Shown: positions 36,245 through 46,562 of the stretch, piece after piece
Layout of the letters: each line of letters begins with the position of its first letter
Position numbering within the stretch: position 1 is the first letter of the stretch
Assembly: GCF_000346465.2 (NCBI RefSeq)
Contig: NC_034010.1
Location: 22,114,981 to 22,178,980, forward strand
DNA from: Prunus persica
Taxonomy: Eukaryota > Streptophyta > Magnoliopsida > Rosales > Rosaceae
DNA length: 64,000 bases
Direction: 5' to 3'
Position numbers and translations under genes: made by a program
The notes under the pieces: generated by a model
What the model was told of the DNA's origin: nothing
Seen by the model: the letters and a program-made list of their open reading frames with translations, nothing else
Databases searched by the model: none

Positions 36245-37090
36245 TTGACTCAGATGTTTGAACTTGTGCATATCTCAATGTATTGAGAGTCTCGTGGCCA
36301 GATGTGCAATTCAAAGGACGGGCGATGTGTTTAATATTGCTTATTTCAAATGGGATCTTGAGGCTAGTGTAATTAATGGATTTTTCTTGCAATTAGTATT
36401 TCACCTGGCAATTAATTTGATTGCACGTATACTTACTTGAATGAGGAAAGTCATGAATCGTGAAGTGTGAGGATATGGGATCAACTACTTCCCTAATCAA
36501 TCTAAACTCATTTCTCATATTGATAGCAAAACTTTCTCCATTTTCTTAATGACGTGTGTCACTTTACTTACACTTAAAACAATGTCATTAATACTTGAGA
36601 CAAATTAGCTTTTGTTTTCCTAATTTACCCTTATTAAATGTATTGACTTTTATATTTCTTTCAATTTATCCATTTTTTTAAAAACTTTCTTGTCATCTTG
36701 GTAAAAATTAAATAAGAAAAAAAACCGTCAGTTTTAAAATAAATAAAAAAATTCAAAATTACAATCAATTCAATTGTCGTAGGATTAGTCTTTTAACAAA
36801 AAAAAATTTATTTTAAAAAAATCAGCAAGAAATAACCTAAAAATTAGTTCCAGGGGGCAGAAATAGATGAGATGGTAAAAACAATTCTTGGAACACCTAC
36901 ATCATTCCAATGAATTCAACATCAACATACATCCAAGACAAGGCATGTTCATACATATTTGTTTCCACGTGAATTTGAATTTTTCACCACACCCGTGGTT
37001 CTTCATCAATATATGAATTTTTTAACAAGGTAGTAAGAAAATTGTAAAAAAATTAAAGGATAAATTGGAGAAAACATGAAAGTTAATATA
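36245..37090. other. CBE1 3' UTR and flank
   Basis: Contains the CBE1 3' UTR, then AT-rich DNA. No coding segment or repeat is seen before the target duplication of the retroelement at 37091. Confidence 0.55.
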
Positions 37091-37107
37091 TTTAATAAGG
37101 GTAAGTT

Positions 37108-38063
37108 TTTTGTGTTTAGAAGGAGAATTCATTCATAAAATCAGTACAAAGAGTGACATGATACAGTGACCTTGTTAAAACCTTCCTAGGACAACCTCAT
37201 GGGACAAATTCTAGAGGAGGAAAAAATACCAAACACGTCATGGACTAACATGAGAGTCCAATTCAGGTCACTTTGGACTATTACAATAAAAGAACAAGTC
37301 AAAAACAAAACCTAACGCAAAGACTTCCGACGAGAACCTCAACTAGAGACCAATACAGTAGACCCACATGAGAGGACCATAAAAACCCTAAATAGTAAAC
37401 CTATAGGAGAGGACCGCAGAACATCCCAATTGTCAAAAGAAGCCTTCTATGAGAAAAATCATAGTCCTTTGACACCCACACAAACTCTAAGTCATATCAT
37501 AGCAGAAATCAGGAAAGAACACAGAGAACGAACATAGAAACAACAGTAAAAAGATCCATGAGAAGTACTCTACTTCAACTCAGAGCCTGACAAAGAAAAC
37601 CTCCTATGACTAAGCATAGTTCTTCGATCGGCGCAGAGTAAAAAAGAGCACCACATCCCAACAACTACCACCAGTGTTGCTGCTGCCGTTGCCGTTAAAA
37701 CAGAGACAAAACATCAGCCACAAGGAGAGACAATCCAACGTCACTACTGTCGCCGCCACCAAGACAAAGACAATACTAGTCACCTGGAACACTGTAAAAA
37801 CAACCAAACAAAACAAACAGACAAACAAACCTAGATCCAAACATATCTAGACTATCTGGAGAGAGGAAGAGGAGGAGAAGAGGGGATAAGAGGAAAGAAA
37901 AATATGGGAGAAACAGAAGAGGAGATGAGGAGAGGAAGGGGAAGATGGGCGGATGGGAGGAGGGGTAGTGGCCACCTCCCCCCCTTAGCTTCCTCGCGGT
38001 TGGCTGTCAGCAAGGAGAAAAGAAATCAGAGTGTGGCTAGGGTTTCTCAGTATCCAGTACGGT
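37108..38063 (-). mobile_element. Short non-LTR retroelement (LINE-derived, non-autonomous)
   Basis: A 956-bp insertion flanked by an exact 17-bp duplication, TTTAATAAGGGTAAGTT, at 37091-37107 and 38064-38080. Read on the minus strand it has a CT/GC-rich 5' part (ACCCTAGCC, then CTCCTCCTCTTCC-like runs). Its 3' end reads TTTGTACTGATTTTATGAATG and finishes in a short oligo-A. Long target duplications and a 3' A-run indicate target-primed insertion. No reverse transcriptase ORF is present. Near the 3' end, TAGGAAGGTTTTAACAAGG is reminiscent of the copia 3' motif, but there are no LTRs. The 76-codon frame at 37610-37840 is hydrophobic low-complexity and unlikely to be a gene. Confidence 0.8.
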
Positions 38064-38140
38064 TTTAATAAGGGTAAGTTCGAAAAATAAAAGTTAGATT
38101 GTCTCAATTATTAATGACATTGTTTTAAGTATAAAAAAAA

Positions 38141-39670
38141 ATGACACATGTCAATGAAAAAAGGGAAAATCTTCTAAAGAGAAGGTTGCTAGCATTCGCT
38201 TGGGTGGATATCCGTTATCATAGCAGCAAGTGGTGTATGGAGGCAGGCGGCGGCGACATGGAAGATTTGACGGGACCATTAAGGTGGAATGATGAGAGGT
38301 CCTTATATATATGTTCCATGGTTTTGAAGGTTGAGACTGTTTCTTACGTTATTAATTCCATCAGATTGAGCGATTTGTTTTCCTCATCATGCTCCTGCCG
38401 CTTTGATCCTGATCTTCCTACTAATCCTAATCCTACTGCTATTGGTGATCCCGACCTTCCTACTAATCCTACTGCTATTGGTGGTGATGGTGATAGAACC
38501 AAATGCCTGTGGTGCTCCAAATGCCCGTGGTGCTCCAAATCCCTCAAAGCCCCCGACGAGGAGAAGGAGGATTGTAGTGAATTAAACCATCCGGATAATA
38601 CGACAACCAGAACAGAATGCGCGGCTTGCTCTAAGGGCAATAGTGAATTACGCTATCGGGCTTCTCTCACCGGCGAGTATCTTCCCTTCTATATGGGTTG
38701 CGGTGTCTTTGGATCTCAAATTGTTTTCGGCGGAGGTGCGAAATCCCGCCTCTCAACCGTGGCCGAGCGCAGCGATAGGCGATTCGGACCAGATGCGAGT
38801 AGAGCTATATATGGATTTGAGACTCGGGATCCGAATCCCACGATCAAACTGAGGGGCCGAGAGCGTATGTTTGGGAAATTGCTTGGAGAAGTCCCTAAAC
38901 CCCTGCTGATGGAGGTTTCGGGGAAACTCTATGCTCTCTCCGGTGAGACAATCTTATGTAAGAAAAAGCCTCCATATTTTCAGGTTTTCAACCCCAACTC
39001 TAAGAAATGGTCTCCCCTTCCCGCACCTTCAATTCTCGAGCCTGGTGGAAGCTATGGAGACTTCTCTTGTGCAATTGTGGATAGTTTTATCCTTCTGTCG
39101 ACTCGGACCAGTATGGTATATGGCTTTGACACTAGTGAAGAGGAACATCCAAAATGGATAGAAGTTGGGACTCCTAGTTTTTTCTCCGATCGTCCTCTTC
39201 CTTTTAAAGGAAAAGCTTTGCTCCTGATGGATGACAATGAGTCTTTCATGTTCAGTTATAAGAAGAGGAAACAGCGTGGATATGCCATTGTTGTCTACTC
39301 TGTTGCTCCTGATCATGTGTCTGTTATTAAAAAATTGCCACTGGAGCAAGTTCTAGCGGAAGCGGATAAGTTGCCTGCTGATTTTCGTCGTACATATTCA
39401 ACATATGACCACTGCTTTGTTCATATAGAAGGTCTGAAAGTCTGCCTAATTATGAGCTTATATATTTCTCCAGGCAACAGCGCACCTAGAAGGTCTGAGA
39501 AGTTGCGCATTATGTCGTTAACCTTTGAAATCTCACCACCGACCACAAAGGGAAGGGACGTCAAACATATTCATACTCGCTTCTTTGACTGCGATACCAG
39601 ACTGTCTCACACATCTCACCCATGTGAAAACACTCGGCATGCAAATGTGCTTGGTGCTTTTGTTCTGTAA
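38141..39670 (+). CDS. Kelch/galactose-oxidase-like protein, intronless
   Basis: 509-codon open frame with no intron. Seen: a central to C-terminal part with kelch-like blades, for example MEVSGKLYALSG, FQVFNPNSKKWSPLPAPS and VYGFDTSEEEHPKWIEVG. In kelch repeats the hydrophobic-Gly and Trp spacing builds a beta-propeller used for protein contacts. The N-terminal half has a small internal repeat (DPDLPTNPNPTAIG, then DPDLPTNPTAIG) and a Cys-rich patch (CLWCSKCPWCSK, and CAACSK further on). There is no F-box that I can recognise. The start is uncertain: ATG at 38141 or the in-frame ATG at 38237 (MEAGGGDMEDL). A GTAAGT overlaps the stop codon, so a spliced extension or 3' UTR intron is possible. 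It sits between CBE1 and RVE, where Arabidopsis has no counterpart that I recall. The exact family is unknown. Confidence 0.7.
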   Translation: MTHVNEKRENLLKRRLLAFAWVDIRYHSSKWCMEAGGGDMEDLTGPLRWNDERSLYICSMVLKVETVSYVINSIRLSDLFSSSCSCRFDPDLPTNPNPTAIGDPDLPTNPTAIGGDGDRTKCLWCSKCPWCSKSLKAPDEEKEDCSELNHPDNTTTRTECAACSKGNSELRYRASLTGEYLPFYMGCGVFGSQIVFGGGAKSRLSTVAERSDRRFGPDASRAIYGFETRDPNPTIKLRGRERMFGKLLGEVPKPLLMEVSGKLYALSGETILCKKKPPYFQVFNPNSKKWSPLPAPSILEPGGSYGDFSCAIVDSFILLSTRTSMVYGFDTSEEEHPKWIEVGTPSFFSDRPLPFKGKALLLMDDNESFMFSYKKRKQRGYAIVVYSVAPDHVSVIKKLPLEQVLAEADKLPADFRRTYSTYDHCFVHIEGLKVCLIMSLYISPGNSAPRRSEKLRIMSLTFEISPPTTKGRDVKHIHTRFFDCDTRLSHTSHPCENTRHANVLGAFVL

Positions 39671-41578
39671 GTTGTTTTACGCCTAATTACTTCTCTTCAT
39701 TATATATGCTTTTTTTTACAAGGTGAATAAATGAACACTACCACATCCACGTATCTGTTTTGTATGTTTTTGTTACATATGCAATGCTGGCTGGTATCCT
39801 GCCATTTCAAATGGCAGGTGTGGATTTATGATTACTTATTTTAATCTTACTGTTGTTCATTACGGAGGGTTTGCTCAAATTTTGTTATTTATGTATTTTT
39901 TGGGACAGGTAAATTGTCGAGTGAAGAATCATGCTATGAGGAGAAGACCATGCAAGCTAGTTAGTGTTGTCTTAGCTTATTTAAGAATAGATATTTGTGG
40001 TCTGGTTGACTCTGCTTTTGTAATGGCATGAAAACATAACTTATTTTGATCTGCTTTTTTATTGTAATCAAAACTCAAGAATGGGCTGTATCGTCCTACT
40101 TTTGCAATCTATTTGTTCGAGTATTGGTCTCTTTTGTTCATTCAAGTTTCTTCATTTGTTATGGTTAAACGGCTCAACTCTCCTCACATGGTCAAAGTTA
40201 TAGTCTCAAGTTTCAGCTAAGCACAACTCTAGTCTGCTATACCCTGTTATCTTTCATGTTTGACCAAAAATAAAATATACCGTTGTGTTTCATGAAGTGC
40301 ACTACGTCTGCACGTTTTGGACCTCCCCCTAAACCCTTCCAGAACAACAAATATGGAGGGTTGCCGGCCACATTTTCAGTCCAAGCTGTTAAAGCTTGTT
40401 GGAAATTTGAGCTGGCAAAACTTTACCATCAGGATCAAGAACTTTCGCATTAAGACGACGACAATCCCAGTCATCCTTGAATAATTTATTGCCTATTTTT
40501 GCCCCGAAAGATTTCAGTAAGCTCGAACACTCATCATGGCCACCGATGCACTTTTTTATCATTCTTCAGCTGATATTCAATCAAAAAAGATAAACAAGAA
40601 ATAAATAAAAAGCTTAGAATTAGGATTATTTTTTTGTAGAAACCTTTTCAGTCTCATTCTCTATGGCCTGGCCACCACTGCAATATCAAATCATCCCCAA
40701 GGGCCTGCAAGGTATATGCTCTTGAGAATGATGTATATAGCTCTCTGCGGCAGACACATGCCTCAGAATAAATGTTTTTCTAGGTGTTTAATACAGAGTG
40801 TCAATGGGGAGCTTTCACTTCTTGATTTGGTTGATGAACGTTAGAGGGAGCTTACTGATTCTATTGAATTATTTTTGGGTTACATGTAGTCAATCAGAGA
40901 AGAAAACAAATCTTATTGAGGAAGTTGCATGTTAGATTATGGCCACCGAGGAATGCAGGTAATAAACTGCTATTACGGCTTTGATATCGTACTGTGTTTA
41001 GCTTATCATTTGTGAGGTCTATTCAAATTGATTTGTACTGTGAAATTTATTCTGGTTGGGAGTTTCTTTTTTCAGGTGTGGTATCCATCTCGGGGGGTTG
41101 ACCCTTTTAAGCAGGAGGGTTTCTTGCAAGGACGTTTGTATTCAAGAAACAGTGTTCTCTGTGTTGTGGATTGTTGGCAGATAGTTATACTATCTATATG
41201 GAATTGATGCATAGTAAGTTTTCCCTTATTAGGAGGATTAGTTAGAATTTTCCTCAGTATAATTATGAATCTTGCACACTTGTGTTATGATGGGAGTGCA
41301 GTTTAAATGTGACAACCGATCAGTTCAACTGTATTTGCCTGTGTGTTGTTAAAAGAGTAGTAATATTTGGAATTTGCTGCTCTGTTATTGTTGGGTGATT
41401 TGAGAATTTTCTGGTCGCCGGAATTTTCTCAAGCCACTCACGCGCTGCCAGCGCGTGAGCTCTGTTTGGGTGACCCATTTGGTCCTAAAATGATCTCCAT
41501 GTCGTTCCGAGCACGAGGGTATACTCAAATTTGAATTTAATTATCGTTTGAGAGTCGATTGAATTATGCATATTATGC
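39671..41578. other. Intergenic region downstream of the kelch-like gene
   Basis: Mostly AT-rich. On the minus strand around 40395-40545 a stretch reads like protein (KSFGAKIGNKLFKDDWDCRR then LNAKVLDPDGKVLPAQ) but has no start or splice context; it may be a gene relic. A perfect 10-bp palindrome lies at 41437-41459. I see no complete gene. Confidence 0.45.
41437..41459. repeat. Perfect GC-rich inverted repeat
   Basis: CTCACGCGCT, 3-nt loop GCC, AGCGCGTGAG. The 10-bp arms are perfect and much more GC-rich than the surroundings. It lies about 120 bp left of the MITE-like element. Confidence 0.8.
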
Positions 41579-42032
41579 GGGTGTATTCAATAAGATCTCA
41601 GAGGATTTTGAAAGACTTTTATTAAGCGACAGATTTCATGGATTTCTATAAACTCCTGTAGATTCCACATGGACTCTGGGAGAATCCTGTAGACTCCTAC
41701 AGCCTGTAGACTCCTACAGTCTGGATTTGTAGATTTTTTATTACAAAGTACAAACTTTGATGAATTTTTTCAACGTATGAGGTGTTATGATTGTGGTGGT
41801 GGTGGTGGAAGGGGAAAGGCGTTTCGGTGGGTTGGATGGGTGGGTGCACCATGGAAATATTTGAAATCCACCGAAACATCACGGGGGTAAGGCTAGATTT
41901 TTCAATACAGCTAGATTTTGTAGGGAGTCATTAGAAGATTAAATACACTCAGATTTTTATACTCTTTTAAAATCTTGATTGAATACCGAATTTTTAAAGT
42001 CGTTTAAAATCCCTTCCAAATTGAATACACCC
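41579..42032. mobile_element. MITE-like element with 13-bp terminal inverted repeats
   Basis: 454 bp bounded by GGGTGTATTCAAT at 41579-41591 and its exact reverse complement at 42020-42032. Inside, CTGTAGACTCCTACAG, itself palindromic, occurs twice in a row near 41690-41721. No clear target duplication is visible (left flank ATTATGC, right flank GTAGCAC), so the superfamily is open. It is non-coding; the (GGT)n-type run near 41798 is simple sequence. Confidence 0.75.
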
Positions 42033-42734
42033 GTAGCACAATTTACAACCTGCCATGCACATTTGAAAGTGAACGTTGATCTGGTCAGAAAGCAAGATGA
42101 TATAAACAAATTGCATACGCAAGAGATATTTATGCTCCATTTATTGAAGTGTTATAACCTCTAAACAAAATTTGATTTAAGCGCAGAAAGCTCAACGAGG
42201 TACACCCAAAATGCAAGAACTTTTGGTTAAGGAACCATTTTGCATGGTGTAAGAGGCACAGGAACCATACAGGTAGCAGATTTCTCTTATTGTTACCATT
42301 TTGAGCTCCTACTTTTATTCCACATTATGTAAAAACAAAAAACAAATATTACAACCATATACCCGAAACCCTATACAAGACAGCCTCCGGGACAAACATT
42401 GAAGTTGACTGTATCATCCCACATTCCTTGATGACAAGGTTCAAAGTATGGTATGCACACAAAACTGGGGTTGGTCCTTCGACAAGCTACATAGTAACAG
42501 ATATATTCTCGAAAACTCGTCACTGCGCATTCTACATATATACAAAGCCTCTCCGCACTATAACTGTTAGTGAACTTGGTCGCTCAGCACTCCTGCCCTC
42601 GAATCCACTGTTAAGAGTTCAACAATGGGTAGATATTAGTTGCAAATATAGAGGAGTTGAAAAGTTCTATTTGCCTTCTCTATCTTTTCAGAAATAAAAA
42701 CAAAAAGAGAGGAAATTCCATTTACCTTCATTTC
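42033..42734. other. 3' flank and 3' UTR of the REVEILLE gene
   Basis: Ordinary AT-rich DNA between the MITE-like element and the stop codon at 42735. The short frame at 42428-42697 has no domain or coding feel. Confidence 0.5.
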
Positions 42735-45700
42735 CTAAGCAGATAGGATGGCATTCTCTGATTTACCAATGCAAGAAAAGTTGCAATTGCTATCAGATAT
42801 AGCTTTCTCAGAGTCGGCATCATATGATGAAAGTAGTTTTCTCTGTGTAGACAAGGAGAGCCGTTAATATGCAAATCACAATATAAATTTAGTAAAATCT
42901 AATATGTTTGCTAGGAAAGACACTAAATCTAAAGTGAAGAGTGAAAAGCATTGACATGACTTGTTCCATAAGGCTCAAAGACAAGCAAAGCATAGAAAAG
43001 TTTGTCCCAAGCTAGAAATTAAAGCACTTTTTCAGATGAATCAATCTTCTTATGCAACAAAATGGATGTAACAGTCTCGTATAATCATTTTACAAATTCA
43101 ACCAAGTAGATGATTGACTTGTGTGGTAACCAGCTTGCCAACTGTAAGTAGGGAATAATAGGCAATAGCTGAATTGTGAACAAAAGCATCATGTTTAATC
43201 TTTATAGTTGGATCAGCAATCAATAAATAAATTTCACATTTCAACTAGGAGACTTCTGTGTGATGCTAGATGCACAAAATATGGGCAGAAATTCTTCAAC
43301 AACTACTTTGTTCTCATCAGAGACATGCATTCCTCGTACTCTGAAGCTCCATGATGAAATAATACCAATAAACTATTACCATGTACAGTCAGCACGAACC
43401 TAACCTATCTGTGAGCTAAATAGAATTTACCAGGTTATCTTAATGAAGTAGACTATTAGGTGTAATAGTGCAATATTGAAAGTTCAGTTTAGTAGCTACC
43501 AAACACAAAGGAAAATGTTATCATGAGATGCAAGGATTATGCTCCACTCACTCATGCCAAAGTTTTAAAACCATAGAAGACAAACAATTAGAATGTTGCG
43601 TCTGTCAAGAAAGAAATGCTTTAGCCGAGAAAGAGAATACTTACATGATCCTCAAATTCAGGACTTGTCAAATTAAGGGAGAGGTTCCGCATCAGCAAAA
43701 GTACCTGGGAAGGATCCAAATAACACTTGAGTAAATCAGCACCTTCCTTAGCAGTTAGAGCAAGACCAAACAACTGTTCTAAAACTAGAGTCTAAATGCG
43801 AACTCTTTCAATGACATGAATGGCCAAATAAATAAATAAAATTGGTTACAAAGATTTTAAAATCAACTTACGGTTTCCAAATTTATGGGGTCTAATTCTT
43901 TCAATCTCTCCAAATGACTAGTCGCATTGGGGTCAAACACACTGCCGATAAATTTGTACACCTGAGCAAAATCTGGCAAAACTGCACATACAGGAACTAA
44001 ATTTAATACCAACATAATTGAAACAAATGTCATGGACAGCTGATGAACATTGCAATACCAGAGAAGAATCTACATCTGATTATGAGTTTCAAGCAAGCAA
44101 CACCTTACTGTATGAAACTGGTTAAGGATAGAATGTAGATGTCAAAGGCTACACTCCAATATCACCTCCTTAAGCAGTTGATATAATTTTAACAAGAATA
44201 AAACTTCTTAATTCAAACATAACAAAGACATATTTAAAAAAAGAAAAAGAATTTAAACCTCTATGTGGCTGGCCAGGATCTGCTTGATCAACTTTCTCAC
44301 TCATTTGCCAAGTTGTTGGGTTGCTTTCATTACTACTACTGTAGCAAGAGTTATGTGCAACAGTTGGACCTGCTAACCTTCCATCATCTAATAAATAACA
44401 CGAAAAAAAATACATCATATTTTAACAAAATAGAGGAACAACTTATTATGGTTAAATTTCTCAAGAATAAGTCACAAAGACAGGCAGGAAAAGCTGAAAC
44501 CTTTAGTTATTTGCGACACATTGACTGGAGGCACAGAATTATAACTCCACGAAGATAAAGTTGCACTGGTAACTGGAGTTCCAAGCGCAAATGAAGAATC
44601 TGGCTGGTAAACGTATCCATTGAGCAAAGCAGATGAAGATTGAAACTGCCCAGCAACTTGAGATACAACTGCAGCTACAAGAAATTAACTTATGAACGAG
44701 AATTCTTTTAAAACCATAAGAAAAATTTCCAATAAAACAATGGTTGACTATGTTTACCACTTTTTGGAGCCTTTTGTGGGTATGGATGAGTCGCTTTCCT
44801 CTTAGGCCGAGGTGGAGGTACATGTTCACTTGTCCCTTTCTTCTGAACCTTTAAAAAGTACTTCTGTGCATGACTACGTATCTGACAGGAATATCACTTA
44901 CCTTTAATACAGTGAAGACATGTATATCATATATGAATTGAAATGGAGCCAAAAGAAATTTGATAAGACCAAGTCACCAAGCAGATACAGGGCCTACTAA
45001 AGGTAAGCGATATACATAATCACTTATAGATGCTACAACCATGAAATTTTAAGAGGCATTCTTCCAGAACCCTACAAAATGTTTTGATATTCTTCCAGTA
45101 TTCATATGACTCTTCCCTATACACCCGAGAAAGACAATGAAAAAAAAAAAAGGTATTATATTTCTCCTACGTTTTTGTTTATTTTCTATCTGCAAATAGA
45201 TGATAAGTTTGACTGCAAAAGTAGTCACCTGGATAACCGTTTTTGAGCCAACAAATGCTTCAATCTTCTTCCAGTCACGATCAAATCTAAGTTGAGCCAA
45301 GTAAACAAAAATAAGAATGAAACATAAACAAGGACGAATTTTTTTAAAAGAAAATATAAACAAGGAGGAATGACTTGCATGAAAATAATTAAACATACAT
45401 TCAAGTTTTCTACTCTATCTTTTTATTTTTTTGGGCGACCTACTGAGGCAAGTCCTGCTATTCAACAAATCTAAATATATAAGGAATAAAAAAAAAAATT
45501 ACGACTTGAGAAAACAGTAAACTCCACTTAGACGAGCTTAGTACTATTTTTGGTTTCTTTTCCCCCACCACTTTTGTATCTCAATTTTCTTGGATACCAA
45601 ACTATGTAAAGCACCTAGTACTACCTAAAAATTGGTATCGATAATGAAATTCCAAAATCAAAGAAATGTTCAAGATTTGAAACTTGTATAAAATAAATTC

Positions 45701-46562
45701 ATCACTTAAATGAACCTAATCCGATCAGTTGGATCAACTAAACCGATATATTAATTTCAAATACGGCCTAAGGTACAAAAGAACATTCACAATATACAAG
45801 GTCTTATTTCTCTTATACTTGAAAGCTGCTACCCCAATAGTCCAAAACCCAAAAAACTCACCCTTGGGACAAACTTTTAACTCCAACTTAGCCAAATTAA
45901 TATATTTGGCGTAAATTGACTAGTAAAACCCACCAAATTATCTATAATTATAAGTACCAAATATCCAAAAACCGAATGACCCGCAATAAACTCCAATTCT
46001 CTACTTGGTTAGTAAGAAAGGCAAGGAAAAATAAATAATCCATTACCCCAAAAAAAAAAAACAAAAAAAAAAAAAAACCATTCCAAACCAATCGTTCAGT
46101 CATTGAAATTGAAAACAAAGCTTTTCCATTTAATTCTTATATTTTGTAAAAAAACCAAGCTTTTTCATCTATTTTCCATACCCTGTCCCCAATTTTCTTG
46201 AGCAACAAAACAGAGCCCAAATTCGCAAACATAAACCCAAAAAAACAACAGTAATAACATAAAATTGAGCTGGCTTACAGCTGAAGAGCTTCGAGAAACT
46301 TGTCGTGCTCTTGCTCGGTCCAGCTCTCCCTGGACTTGGTAATCGTATACGGTTTCCGGATCTTCTTGCTTTGATCCTCTGCCAGCAACGACGTGGCGTT
46401 GGTGGGCGTGGACGACGCAGTACAAGCCGTCGTACTGGTCGCGGCCGAAGCTGTAGTAGCAGTTGCTGTCGGCGGTGGCATAGAATTGAGACCCGGAAGG
46501 CCCATATTCATGGGATCGAACAAGTAAAAACCTTGAGCTGGGTTTGGGTTCACAGACACCAT
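42735..46562 (-). CDS. RVE6: REVEILLE-type single-MYB (SHAQKYF) transcription factor, 8 exons
   Basis: MYB-related nuclear factor of the LCL/REVEILLE subgroup linked to the circadian clock in the family. Exons (-): 46562-46279, 45286-45229, 44881-44758, 44674-44501, 44387-44259, 43981-43872, 43704-43645, 42842-42735. They join to 1047 nt, 348 codons plus TAG. Seen: the start [20 protein letters not shown] shared with RVE6-like proteins, an Ala/Thr-rich linker, and [20 protein letters not shown] leading into the MYB repeat. SHAQKYF is at 117-123, followed by the proline patch [20 protein letters not shown]. The C-terminal LCL block has [38 protein letters not shown] and [17 protein letters not shown]. 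The symbol is by sequence feel. Gene order suggests it is orthologous to the Arabidopsis RVE3/RVE5 loci, so RVE3/5/6 clade is the safe statement. Confidence 0.92.

Noticed and set aside
38344..38640. 98-codon minus-strand frame opposite the kelch-like gene
   Set aside because: It is a shadow of the repeated Pro/Asp/Asn-rich coding stretch on the + strand.
40395..40545. Protein-like minus-strand stretch (KSFGAKIGNKLFKDDWDCRR region)
   Set aside because: Too short, no start, stop or splice context, and no family that I can name; kept only as a possible relic in the intergenic note.
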